Assembly: GCA_018660265.1 (NCBI GenBank)
Contig: JABJKS010000103.1
Location: forward strand, 49,498-113,497
From: Rhodospirillaceae bacterium
GTDB taxonomy: Bacteria; Pseudomonadota; Alphaproteobacteria; GCA-2731375
Length of the DNA: 64,000 nucleotides
Direction: 5' to 3'
The position numbers were made by a program, and so were the translations under genes. Shown piece by piece: positions 1 through 10,504 of this stretch. Under the pieces are notes generated by a model, which worked only from the letters and a program-made list of their open reading frames with translations, had not been told where the DNA came from and did no database searches. Within the stretch, counting starts at the first letter, position 1. Each line of letters begins with the position of its first letter.

Positions 1-634
1 GTAACCGCAGCTTGCCAAACCGGGCCGCGTAGCCAAAAACACTGCGCCGGATGATCATGAAAACAACAAGGCCAATTGCCGCCATTGTCAGCGTTGCCTG
101 CCAATTCGCCGCCAGGAGGATAGCCGTAAGAATGACAGCAAGAACGAATCGGTTCAAAAAATCAAATATGGAAATAACACCGCGCGCGGCCCGATAGGGT
201 TCCACCGCAATATTATGCACCGTGGTGCCATGGCGCTGGGCCGACATATAGGCGTAGTCAGCTTGCAGATAATGCGCCATCAAACGCCGCGACCAACCCT
301 GGCGCAGACGCATGGCAAAGTTAACCGACAGCCCGCGGGTTAAGACCATCAAAACGCCCTTGATCAAAAAAGCCAAGGCCAACAACAGCAAAAGCCCGTC
401 AACGCGGGCATCCATGGGCATAACGCGTCCTAAGAAGGCGGTGAATTCTCCCAACGCACCATCGACCCCGGATTCCAAACCGGCCATTGTCGCGATCAAA
501 GGCAACACCAACGAAAGGCCAAAGCTCTCTGCCAATGCGGCCAGCAACATGAACAACACAAGCATCGACGCAGCCAATCGATGCTGGGTCAGCAGGCGGT
601 TAATGATGCGCAGTTTTTGGATCTTATCGTTCAC
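1..634 (-). CDS. ABC exporter, N-terminal transmembrane part (truncated by window edge)
   Basis: The minus strand is open from a GTG at 634 (protein begins VNDKIQKLRIINRLL) to the window edge, about 211 codons, with an in-frame stop just upstream. The protein has a cytosolic start, a first hydrophobic helix (ASMLVLFMLLAALAES), a second (DGLLLLLALAFLIKGVLM) and a further pair around FVLAVILTAILLAANW and MAAIGLVVFMI. This layout, with the arginine-rich RLRQGWSRRLMAHYLQADY segment after helix 2, is the usual N-terminal half of a type-1 ABC exporter such as MsbA or a polysaccharide/peptide exporter. The ATPase domain would lie outside the window. It diverges from the polysaccharide operon starting near 899, so export of a glycan or lipid-linked intermediate is a reasonable inference. 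The substrate is unknown. Confidence 0.72.
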   Translation of the reverse strand, partial: MNDKIQKLRIINRLLTQHRLAASMLVLFMLLAALAESFGLSLVLPLIATMAGLESGVDGALGEFTAFLGRVMPMDARVDGLLLLLALAFLIKGVLMVLTRGLSVNFAMRLRQGWSRRLMAHYLQADYAYMSAQRHGTTVHNIAVEPYRAARGVISIFDFLNRFVLAVILTAILLAANWQATLTMAAIGLVVFMIIRRSVFGYAARFGKLRL

Positions 635-770
635 AGCTGTCTCGCAGCGGATACACTAGGTGGTGATTATGCAAACACGTCGGTGATATACAACAGGCGA
701 CATTAAGAGGGATTGAGCGGACCAAATTCGGGGCAGTCCCAATGGTCAAATTCAGCCTGCAAGTTATAGC

Positions 771-810
771 GTTCATAGCATGAACGTCAAGCTTTGTTCA
801 TGCCGTGAAC
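771..810. promoter_or_regulatory. Twin 15-bp palindromes, probable operator
   Basis: Two palindromes of the same form, GTTCATAGCATGAAC (771-785) and GTTCATGCCGTGAAC (796-810), lie 25 bp centre to centre between the divergent ABC exporter and the sulfotransferase operon. The shared pattern is GTTCA-N5-TGAAC. Two similar dyads about two helical turns apart are typical of a cooperative dimeric repressor or activator site. The cognate regulator is not encoded in the window as far as can be told. Confidence 0.5.
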
Positions 811-898
811 ACTGATAGGATCGCAGCATGAAGCGGCGCAAAAACTTTGTCCCTAAGCCTGAAAACCGGTCTGCGCGGATTGGATATCTTCGGCGGAA

Positions 899-1732
899 GT
901 GCTATCCCTCTCCCCCATGAGCCGCACCCCCACCCAACGCCTGGAACGAGGCCTAAAGACCACCTCGCTGCGTGGTCTGCGCCTGAACCTGCGTCTGAAG
1001 AAGCTGTTTGGGCGACGGGGCAAGTCGCTCTTTATCTCAGCCCTACCGAAATCCGGATCGACCTTTCTGGTCAAGGCATTGGGTGAGGTAACCGGCTATC
1101 AGCATATGTTCCTGGGCTATCATCAGTTGAACGAGCAGGATTTGTACCTGCCAAACCTGATCGATAGCTGGACCATGAACATCATCAGCCATCAACATAC
1201 CCGACCCAGCGCCCCGAACCTGGATCTCATGCGGCAATTCGCGATCCGCCCGGTGATCCTGACCCGCAATGCCTATGACGCCATGGTCAGTCAGACAGAC
1301 CACCTGGAACGCGAGTCGACGCAAACACCGCTGTTGAACGTGCCCGATGATTTCATGGATCGCAGCCGGGCGGAGCGCCTGGACATGGTGATTGATCTGG
1401 CCATGCCCTGGTACATACGCTTTGTTGGGGATTGGCGGCATGCCGATGCGAAGGGGGATGTGGAGCGTCTTTGGCTGCGGTATGAAGATTTGATCACCGA
1501 CGGCGTTGATGTGGTTGGGAAAATCCTGGATTTTCACGGTTTGGCGCGAGACGACGGCGTGATTGAACGGGCTCTGGTGCAGGCCCGGGGACAGGGCAGC
1601 CGCCTGAACAAAGGTGTCGCAGGACGTGGGGACGCAGAATTGAGCGACGAACAGAAGAACCGCATTAACGCCTTGACCCGGCATTATCCCGGGCTTGATT
1701 TCAGCTGCATTGATTTAGCAGGCACGGCCTAG
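899..1732 (+). CDS. Sulfotransferase family protein
   Basis: This is a probable PAPS-dependent sulfotransferase of about 270 residues. The 5'-phosphosulfate loop is visible as SALPKSGSTFLVKAL near residues 48-62, and the 3'-phosphate-binding segment as LTRNAYDAMVSQ near residues 120-131. The rest fits one alpha/beta domain (Sulfotransfer family), including LWLRYEDLITD in the C-terminal half. No signal peptide or membrane helix is seen, so it should act in the cytosol on a sugar or lipid precursor. Its stop directly abuts the ATG of the asparagine synthase gene, and glycosyltransferase and ligase genes follow, so it probably sulfates the same surface glycan. The start is uncertain: a GTG at 899 overlaps the purine stretch GGCGGAAG, and an ATG at 917 (MSRTPTQR) is the alternative. 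Confidence 0.78.
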   Translation: MLSLSPMSRTPTQRLERGLKTTSLRGLRLNLRLKKLFGRRGKSLFISALPKSGSTFLVKALGEVTGYQHMFLGYHQLNEQDLYLPNLIDSWTMNIISHQHTRPSAPNLDLMRQFAIRPVILTRNAYDAMVSQTDHLERESTQTPLLNVPDDFMDRSRAERLDMVIDLAMPWYIRFVGDWRHADAKGDVERLWLRYEDLITDGVDVVGKILDFHGLARDDGVIERALVQARGQGSRLNKGVAGRGDAELSDEQKNRINALTRHYPGLDFSCIDLAGTA

Positions 1733-3654
<1,922 letters not shown>

Positions 3655-3658
<4 letters not shown>

Positions 3659-4812
3659 GCCCACAGCCGAAACCCCCACGCCTGCTGTTTCTGATGAACG
3701 AGGCGCTGTTCTTTACCACGCACCGTTTACCCGTGGCCATGGCCGCACAGGCGGCAGGCTTTGAGGTCCATGTGGCAGCACCGTTCGATGAAGCGCCCGT
3801 GGCGGTCATACGGGGCTGCGGATTTGATTTTTACGACCTGCCCCTCAAACGCGGCGGGCGCAGCCTTTGGGGCGAAATCCACCTGCTGGCCCGATGTTTC
3901 AATCTGATCCGCACGATCAAACCGGACCTGGTACATCACGTGGCCATGAAGCCGGTTATCTTCGGTGGCCTGGTCTCTCGCCTGATGGGGGTGCGGGCGG
4001 TGGTGCACGCGATCACCGGCCTGGGATTTTTGTTCATTCGTGAAGATCGGCTGGCCCGGACCATTCGGGCCATGATCATGCCCCTGTATCGTTTTGCCCT
4101 GGGGCATCCCAATGCCCGGGTCATTTTCCAGAACCCCGATGATCTGAATATGTTCCTGGACCATTCCCTGGTCTCGAAAGATGTCACGGTGATGATCAAA
4201 GGTTGTGGCGTCGACATGACTGTCTTCGCCCCCGGTCCGACCGCCACATCCGCATCTATACCCATAGTGATGTTTCCCGCCCGCATCCTGGGCGATAAAG
4301 GCGTACACGAATTTATCCACGCCGCCCGCAGCCTGACGTTGGCCGGTGCCCGGGCCCGCTTTGTCCTGGTGGGGCGGCGTGATCCAGCCAATCCAACGGA
4401 TGTGGCCGAAGACATCATTCGGGGCTGGGAGAAGGAAGGCATCGTGGAATGGTGGGGCTTTCATTCCGATATGCCCGATGTGCTGCGCCAGGCCCAAATC
4501 ATCTGTATGCCCAGTTATCGCGAGGGGTTGCCCCGCGGCCTGATTGAGGCGGCGGCCTGTGGTCTGCCCATCGTCACCGCAGATGTGCCCGGCTGTCGTG
4601 AGGTCGTGCGCCATGGGGAAAGCGGCTATCTGGTACCCGTGCGCGATGGTCCGGCAACGGCAGCGGCGATTGGAGAATTGCTGGATGATGATGCCCTGCG
4701 CGCCAGCATGGGTCAGACGGCCCGGCAACTGGCCCTTGATGAATTCACCGTTGAAGCCTTCGTTGAAAACACTTTGAAGACCTATGATGCGGTTATGGCA
4801 GGACAGGGGTAA
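3655..4812 (+). CDS. Glycosyltransferase family 4 protein
   Basis: The start is the ATG at 3655, which overlaps the asnB stop as ATGA and gives 385 residues beginning [21 protein letters not shown] fold is indicated by the N-terminal Rossmann-like half ([18 protein letters not shown], then GFEVHVAAP) and the C-terminal donor half ([25 protein letters not shown]). The EX7E-like segment [19 protein letters not shown] near residues 290-310 is typical of GT4 retaining transferases. It probably adds a sugar from a nucleotide donor to a lipid-linked acceptor at the inner membrane face. It is translationally coupled to asnB and followed 6 nt later by the ligase/polymerase gene. Confidence 0.85.
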
Positions 4813-4818
4813 TCGAGA

Positions 4819-6042
4819 ATGCCCTCCCCCCAGGCCCGTCCGCTGTTCTTTTTAGTATGCCTCGTCGCGCCCGTTGGTGTCATCGCGGCCAAGGCGTTGG
4901 TGCCGGTGTTTTTTATCGTCGCCCTTTGGCTGCTGATCCGACGCTGGCGCAACGGTGAACTGAGGCGACCGTTCCAGGGCCCCCTGTTTTATGCCGCCAT
5001 TCTAATTGCCACATGGGCGTTGATATCCGCGCTGTGGGCCCTGGACGGGGCAGCCGCACTGACGACTTTCGCCAAATTGGCCGGGGTTCTGTTGTCTGCA
5101 TTGGTGGTTTTGGATGGCATTCAGGATCTACAGCCCGGCGATGGCCGTACAATAGGCCGTGGCATGGTTGCGGCTTTTGTCGTCGCCGCACTCGTTCTGG
5201 CTTTGGAAAGCCTGTCCGGCCTTGCTGGTAACCGCTGGTATCTGGAATGGCGCGGACAGGAGAAGGATTTTGACGACACCATACTGAACAGGGCGGAAAT
5301 CCTGCTCCTATTGTCTGCCTGGCCCACTGCATATGTGTTGTGGCAGTGGGCGGGGGCGGAGGCGGGAGCGGGGCGTTTTCGCACCGGTGCATTGGCGGTT
5401 ATCGCTGTTGCCGTCGTAGTCATAATGATCGGTGTCTCCAACTCCAACCAACTGGCCGCCCTGGTGGCATTGGTTGGGGCCGTATTTGCAGCCTTTACGG
5501 GAAAATGGCTGCAAAAACTGCTGGCGGGCTTAGTCGTGATTGGATTTCTGGCCGCACCCCTGCTACCCACCACCGTTCTGGCCCCGGAACGTTGGGCGGC
5601 TTCCTTTGATGAAAAGCATTATTCGGCCCTGCATCGTCTGCATATCTGGAACTTTGCCGCCCAGCGGATCACGGATGCACCCGTCATCGGGTGGGGCCTT
5701 GATGCTGCCCGGCGCATTCCCGGCGGTGATACCAAGCTGGCAGGCGGGGGTAATGTCATGAGCGTCCACACCCACAACGGCAGCCTACAAATCTGGTTGG
5801 AATTGGGCGCCGTTGGTGCGTTGATTTTCGCCGGACTACTGGCAGCTTTATGGCTGCGCATTGCCATCTTGGAGGAACGGTCGCTACGGGCGGGAGGTAC
5901 GGGCTTGCTGTTGTCCGCCCTCATGGTCGCCAACCTTAGCTTTGGCATCTGGCAGACCTGGTGGATGGCGTCCCTGGCGCTAAGCGGCTTGCTATTCATG
6001 ATCGCGCAAAAGTTAAAATTAGATGAACGATTAAACATATAA
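4819..6042 (+). CDS. O-antigen ligase/polymerase family membrane protein (Wzy/WaaL type)
   Basis: A 407-residue polytopic protein with about ten hydrophobic segments and a larger periplasmic loop. The loop and next helix (LHIWNFAAQRITDAPVIGWG, then SVHTHNGSLQIWLELGAVG) match the Wzy_C signature, including the conserved His before the NG. Family members polymerise O-units or ligate glycan to an acceptor in the periplasm; the two activities cannot be told apart from sequence. It is the last gene of the polysaccharide operon, 6 nt after the glycosyltransferase. A weak stem (CAGG-CAAA-CCTG) lies just after its stop, at about 6063-6074, too weak to call a terminator. Confidence 0.85.
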   Translation: MPSPQARPLFFLVCLVAPVGVIAAKALVPVFFIVALWLLIRRWRNGELRRPFQGPLFYAAILIATWALISALWALDGAAALTTFAKLAGVLLSALVVLDGIQDLQPGDGRTIGRGMVAAFVVAALVLALESLSGLAGNRWYLEWRGQEKDFDDTILNRAEILLLLSAWPTAYVLWQWAGAEAGAGRFRTGALAVIAVAVVVIMIGVSNSNQLAALVALVGAVFAAFTGKWLQKLLAGLVVIGFLAAPLLPTTVLAPERWAASFDEKHYSALHRLHIWNFAAQRITDAPVIGWGLDAARRIPGGDTKLAGGGNVMSVHTHNGSLQIWLELGAVGALIFAGLLAALWLRIAILEERSLRAGGTGLLLSALMVANLSFGIWQTWWMASLALSGLLFMIAQKLKLDERLNI

Positions 6043-6216
6043 AGATTTTTTTATGCTTGCATCAGGCAAACCTGCTTGTTAAACATCCGGCAGATTTTGA
6101 CGACAACAATTTTCAACCGTCATCTGGGCCCATGTTGCCGCCGCGACAGCACTGTCAACAAACCGTAGCCGCCCAATGACCCATGACCAATGATCCAACT
6201 GTTGGGGAGACCACCC

Positions 6217-7512
6217 ATGAGCACATTTACCGACTACAAGGTTGCCGATATGTCCTTGGCCGATTGGGGCCGCAAGGAAACCACCATTGCCGAAACGGAA
6301 ATGCCGGGCCTGATGGCGTTGCGCGATGAATTCGGCGCATCCAAGCCTTTGGCTGGTGCCCGCATTGCCGGTTGCCTGCATATGACGATCCAGACGGCGG
6401 TGTTGATGGAAACGTTGATCGCCCTGGGTGCGGAAATCCGCTGGTCCTCATGCAATATCTTCTCCACCCAGGATCAGGCCGCCGCCGCCATGGCGGAAGC
6501 CGGCATTCCCACGTTTGCCTGGAAAGGTGAATCGGAAGAGGAATTCTGGTGGTGCATTGAACAAACCATCATTGGCCCTGACGGCTGGCGTCCGAATATG
6601 ATCCTGGATGACGGCGGCGATCTGACCGGCCTGATGCACGAAAAATATCCCGAACTGATGAAAGACGTGCGCGGCTTGTCGGAAGAGACAACGACCGGCG
6701 TCCACCGTCTGTACGAGATGGAGCGTGATGGCCTTTTGGTTGTGCCCGCCATCAACGTCAACGATTCGGTAACAAAATCAAAATTTGACAATCTGTACGG
6801 CTGCCGGGAAAGCCTGGTGGACGGCATCAAGCGGGCCACCGACGTGATGATGGCCGGCAAGGTCGGCGTTGTCTGCGGCTTTGGCGATGTGGGCAAAGGC
6901 TCCGCTGCCTCTCTGCGCAGCCAGGGTGCCCGGGTGATGGTCACCGAAATTGATCCCATCTGCGCCCTGCAGGCAGCCATGGAAGGATACCAGGTTGTCA
7001 CCATGGAAGAAGCCGCCCCCTTGGGCGATATTTTCGTGACCTGCACCGGCAACAAGGACGTCATCACCATTGATCATATGCGCGCCATGAGAGACCGGGC
7101 CATTGTTTGCAACATCGGCCATTTCGATAGTGAAATCCAGATCGATGCCCTGCGCAACCACCCCTGGCACAATGTTAAGCCCCAGGTGGACGAGGTTGAG
7201 ATGCCCGACGGTCGCCGCCTGATCGTTTTGGCAGAGGGCCGTTTGGTAAACTTGGGCTGTGCCACGGGTCATCCCAGCTTTGTGATGAGCGCATCCTTCA
7301 CCAACCAGGTGCTGGCGCAAATCGAATTGTGGGAAAAGCACGACGACTACGAATGCAAGGTCTATACCCTGCCCAAACATTTGGACGAGAAGGTTGCCAC
7401 CTTGCACCTGGAAAAGCTGGGCGTGCATCTAACAACCCTGAACGTGGAGCAGGCGGAATACATCGGTGTGGGTCAACAAGGCCCCTTCAAGCCGGAACAA
7501 TACCGCTACTAA
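6217..7512 (+). CDS. ahcY: Adenosylhomocysteinase (S-adenosyl-L-homocysteine hydrolase)
   Basis: It hydrolyses S-adenosylhomocysteine to adenosine and homocysteine in the methyl cycle, in the cytosol with bound NAD. The start is the ATG at 6217 ([17 protein letters not shown]), preceded by GGGGAG at normal distance, giving 431 residues. The NAD-binding loop [20 protein letters not shown], the substrate segments [11 protein letters not shown] and [15 protein letters not shown], and the C-terminal PFKPEQYRY are all present. The length is that of the shorter bacterial form, without the extra internal segment of many proteobacterial enzymes. No convincing SAH riboswitch was recognised in the 174-nt leader. 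The neighbouring divL-tsaE-amgK run is a common alphaproteobacterial arrangement. Confidence 0.96.
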   Translation: MSTFTDYKVADMSLADWGRKETTIAETEMPGLMALRDEFGASKPLAGARIAGCLHMTIQTAVLMETLIALGAEIRWSSCNIFSTQDQAAAAMAEAGIPTFAWKGESEEEFWWCIEQTIIGPDGWRPNMILDDGGDLTGLMHEKYPELMKDVRGLSEETTTGVHRLYEMERDGLLVVPAINVNDSVTKSKFDNLYGCRESLVDGIKRATDVMMAGKVGVVCGFGDVGKGSAASLRSQGARVMVTEIDPICALQAAMEGYQVVTMEEAAPLGDIFVTCTGNKDVITIDHMRAMRDRAIVCNIGHFDSEIQIDALRNHPWHNVKPQVDEVEMPDGRRLIVLAEGRLVNLGCATGHPSFVMSASFTNQVLAQIELWEKHDDYECKVYTLPKHLDEKVATLHLEKLGVHLTTLNVEQAEYIGVGQQGPFKPEQYRY

Positions 7513-7549
7513 AAGGTTCGTTCCTTCCTCCGCTTGACCGCCGCTTGTC

Positions 7550-7564
7550 TTAACCTTGTCTTAG
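7550..7564 (+). promoter_or_regulatory. Possible CtrA-like half-site pair upstream of divL
   Basis: TTAACCTTGTCTTAG has the spacing of the CtrA box TTAA-N7-TTAA with one mismatch in the second half. It lies 65 nt before the divL start. CtrA activity is controlled through DivL in Caulobacter, so feedback would make sense, but one imperfect short motif is weak evidence. Confidence 0.25.
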
Positions 7565-7628
7565 GGGCAATCGGCGCTTAATCTTTCCCGGTAAAGGCAT
7601 GGGCAAAAGCATGGCATAGGGAACGTGG

Positions 7629-10025
7629 GTGATGAGCGGCTGGACCACTTTGTTTGCCATAGTCGCTGGCCTGGGCTTTGCCCTCGCCTTCTGGCTATGG
7701 CTGCGAAGTCGGCAAACCGAACGGCGGCTGGCGCAGGCCGGCGGCGATGCCGCTACCCAACTCACCCGCTTGCGCGCCTTGGAAGACTTGAGCGATGGCG
7801 GCTTTATCGCCTGGTTAGGGGACGGAACCGTTTGGTCCCGGGGTCTGCAGACCGTATTTGCCGTCGCGGCGGACGAAGTTGCCTCAATTGAAGATATATC
7901 GCCGTTTATCGCGGCGGATGAATTCGCCATATTGAAAACGAATTTGGCGAAACTGCGACAGGACGGCGCGCCATTTACCTTTGAGTTGAACGCGGCCGAC
8001 GACGAGACCGTCATTGAGGCACGCGGTATGCCAGGTGATCACGGCGGGACGATAACGGCAATTGTCTGGATGCGGGATATTGGTGCCTCTACCTATGAGG
8101 CGCGCGCGGCCCAGCATGCGGCCGAGGAACAACTGGCTGATGCATCCGGGTCGCTGGCGGGTTATGCCACGCTGTTGGCGAATTTACCCGTGCCCATCTA
8201 CCGCCGTGACGGCGACCTGCGCATGGTCTGGTGCAATGAAGCCTATGGCAAAACCGTCAATGCCACAGTTGCGGACATTATCGCCAGGGGCGGCGTTGAA
8301 ATTGAAACACCCCTGGTGCCCAATCAAGGCCATGCCATGGCGGAAGCCGTTCTTCAAAGCGGTGAAAGCGCCAGTGAAAGCCGCCATTTCGTCGTCGGCG
8401 GCCAGCGACGTACCCTGCAGGTCACCGAAGTTCCCGCCAGCACCGGAAATGACGTCATCGGCTTTGTCCACGACGTCACCCATATTGAAGAGGCGCAGGT
8501 CGAATTAAGTCGTCATATGGACGCCCATGCTGAAGTTCTAAACAACCTATCCACCGCAATTTCGATCTTTGGCCCGGACAAACGTTTATCTTTTTACAAC
8601 AATGCCTACGCAGAATTGTGGCAATTGGAAGAGGACTGGCTGGACCGTGGGCCAACCCACAGTGAAGTGTTGGAGGAAATGCGGGAAGGCCGCCGGATAC
8701 CGGAACAGACCGATTTTCCCGCTTATAAACAAGGTTTCATGCGCCTGTACACAGACCTGCTGGAGACCCGGGAGGACATCATCTATGCCCCCGACGGTCG
8801 GGTTCTGCGCCAAGTCATCTCGCCGCATCCTTTCGGCGGGCTGTTTTTCCTGGCCGAAGATATTACCGACAGCCTGGTGTTGGAACGGTCCTACAACACC
8901 CTGATCGCGGTGCAGCAGGAAACCCTGGATAACCTCTATGAAGGGGTGGCGGTGTTTGGCGGCGACGGGCGTTTGAAATTGGCCAATTCCGCCTATGCCC
9001 GCATATGGCGGCTTGATGAGACGCTTATTCAGGGTGAGCCCCATATATCGGAGGTCGTTGAGGCCGTCCGACCCAGCCTACCGGAAGGCGGCGATTGGCC
9101 GACCTTGCGTGATACCCTGATCGCGCAAGCAACGGCCCGCGAGAATACGTCCGGGCGGATGCGCCGCCGGGATGATGCCGTAATTGATTTCGCGTCCGTC
9201 GCCCTGCCCGACGGCAATGCGCTTTTCACTTATGTGGACGTAACCGACAGCCTCAATGTGGAAACCGCGTTGGTGGAACGCAATGATGCGTTGGAGGCGG
9301 CGGACAAGTTGAAATCTGAATTCCTGGCCAACGTCAGCTACGAATTACGCACGCCTTTGAATGTTATCATTGGCTTCACGGAAGTTTTGGGCAACGAATT
9401 TTTCGGCGAATTGAACGAGCGGCAGAAGGAATACACGGCGGATATTCTCCATTCGTCAAATCAATTGCTGGACCTGATCAACAACATCCTGGACCTGGCC
9501 AGCGTCGAAGCCGGTCAGATGGATTTGGAAGTAGGCCTGTTCGATATTCACAGAGTTTTGGAGAATGTCATGATCCTGGCGCGGGAACCCGCCAGTAGGC
9601 AGAAACTGGAACTGCTACTTGATTGTCCGGTCGATTTCGGTGCGATAGAGGCGGACGAACGACGCATCAAGCAGGTGATGTATAAGTTGTTAAGCAATGC
9701 CTTAAAATTCTCCAACGAAGGCGGCCAGATCACCATCGGCGCCTTGCGTCAGGGTGAGGAGGTGGGCCTGTACATTGCCGACAACGGCATCGGAATGAGT
9801 GCGATGGATCAGGAACTGGTCTTCGAAACCTTCCGTGAGGCCTCACCGTCAGATCGTCAAAGCAGCGTTGGCCTGGGTCTATCCCTGGTCAAGAGTTTTG
9901 TTGAGCTGCATGGCGGCCGGGTGGAACTAGACTCAACCCTTGGCAAGGGCACCCGGGTCACCTGTTTCCTTCCCACCCGGCAAAGCCAACAGAACTCCGC
10001 CCTGATCCAGGGTGACCGGGATTGA
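7629..10025 (+). CDS. divL: DivL-type cell-cycle pseudo-histidine kinase (Tyr in place of H-box His)
   Basis: The protein has about 798 residues, with one N-terminal membrane helix (FAIVAGLGFALAFWLWL), four PAS-like repeats spanning roughly residues 50-545, a HisKA dimerisation domain and a C-terminal HATPase. The H-box reads NVSYELRTPLNVIIGF: the codon at 9339-9341 is TAC, so the usual phospho-accepting histidine is Tyr571 (570 if the ATG at 7632 is used). The ATP-binding boxes look preserved (KLLSNALKF, ADNGIGM, VGLGLSLVKSF). This is the hallmark of Caulobacter DivL, which reads DivK phosphorylation and controls the CckA-CtrA pathway at a cell pole. Gene context (ahcY before, tsaE after through a TTGA overlap) agrees. 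The GTG at 7629 and the ATG at 7632 are both possible starts. Confidence 0.87.
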   Translation: MMSGWTTLFAIVAGLGFALAFWLWLRSRQTERRLAQAGGDAATQLTRLRALEDLSDGGFIAWLGDGTVWSRGLQTVFAVAADEVASIEDISPFIAADEFAILKTNLAKLRQDGAPFTFELNAADDETVIEARGMPGDHGGTITAIVWMRDIGASTYEARAAQHAAEEQLADASGSLAGYATLLANLPVPIYRRDGDLRMVWCNEAYGKTVNATVADIIARGGVEIETPLVPNQGHAMAEAVLQSGESASESRHFVVGGQRRTLQVTEVPASTGNDVIGFVHDVTHIEEAQVELSRHMDAHAEVLNNLSTAISIFGPDKRLSFYNNAYAELWQLEEDWLDRGPTHSEVLEEMREGRRIPEQTDFPAYKQGFMRLYTDLLETREDIIYAPDGRVLRQVISPHPFGGLFFLAEDITDSLVLERSYNTLIAVQQETLDNLYEGVAVFGGDGRLKLANSAYARIWRLDETLIQGEPHISEVVEAVRPSLPEGGDWPTLRDTLIAQATARENTSGRMRRRDDAVIDFASVALPDGNALFTYVDVTDSLNVETALVERNDALEAADKLKSEFLANVSYELRTPLNVIIGFTEVLGNEFFGELNERQKEYTADILHSSNQLLDLINNILDLASVEAGQMDLEVGLFDIHRVLENVMILAREPASRQKLELLLDCPVDFGAIEADERRIKQVMYKLLSNALKFSNEGGQITIGALRQGEEVGLYIADNGIGMSAMDQELVFETFREASPSDRQSSVGLGLSLVKSFVELHGGRVELDSTLGKGTRVTCFLPTRQSQQNSALIQGDRD

Positions 10026-10504
10026 ACGAGGCAGCGACAGTTGAAATCTGTCGCCATCTGCCCGATGCGGACGCAACGGCTGCTGCCGGGGCCAGCTTGG
10101 CTGTCCGAACCCGTCCCGGTGATATCATTTGCCTGCAGGGCGATTTAGGGGCGGGCAAAACCACGTTCGCCCGTGGCTTCCTGCGTGCCCTCGGCGTGGA
10201 GGAGGAGATCCCCAGCCCGACCTTCAATCTGTTGCTAACCTATGAAACACCCTTGGCCACAGTCTGGCACTTTGATCTGTATCGTATCAGTAGTGCTGAC
10301 GAGTTGATTGAACTTGGCATAGAGGACGCGTTCGCCGACGGCATCTGTCTGATCGAATGGCCCGACCGTCTGGGACCCTGGCAACCGCAACAGCGCATCG
10401 ATATTGATTTGCGGGATGCCGATGACGGTGCCGCGCGGACTGTGCGATTGCAGGTTTTCGGCCCCAAGGACAGCCGGTGGCCGGGCTTATGGCCGGACTT
10501 ATGA
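10022..10504 (+). CDS. tsaE: tRNA threonylcarbamoyladenosine biosynthesis ATPase TsaE
   Basis: A 160-residue P-loop protein with Walker A GDLGAGKTTFARGFLRALG near residues 40-58, followed by the SPTFNLLLTYE segment and the Walker B-like ICLIEWPDRLG. It works with TsaB, TsaD and TsaC in forming the t6A modification at position 37 of ANN-decoding tRNAs. It starts at a TTG that overlaps the divL stop (TTGA), and its own stop overlaps the next start (ATGA), so the three genes are coupled. Its size is normal for the family. Confidence 0.93.
   Translation: MNEAATVEICRHLPDADATAAAGASLAVRTRPGDIICLQGDLGAGKTTFARGFLRALGVEEEIPSPTFNLLLTYETPLATVWHFDLYRISSADELIELGIEDAFADGICLIEWPDRLGPWQPQQRIDIDLRDADDGAARTVRLQVFGPKDSRWPGLWPDL

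Noticed and set aside
312..659. 115-codon plus-strand frame at window start
   Set aside because: The opposite strand encodes a convincing ABC exporter membrane domain with proper helices; this frame is its shadow.
3727..4728. 333-codon minus-strand open frame
   Set aside because: Antisense to the GT4 gene, which has clear family motifs.
6043..6216. SAH or SAM riboswitch before ahcY
   Set aside because: Searched by eye for conserved riboswitch cores; none recognised, so no call was made.
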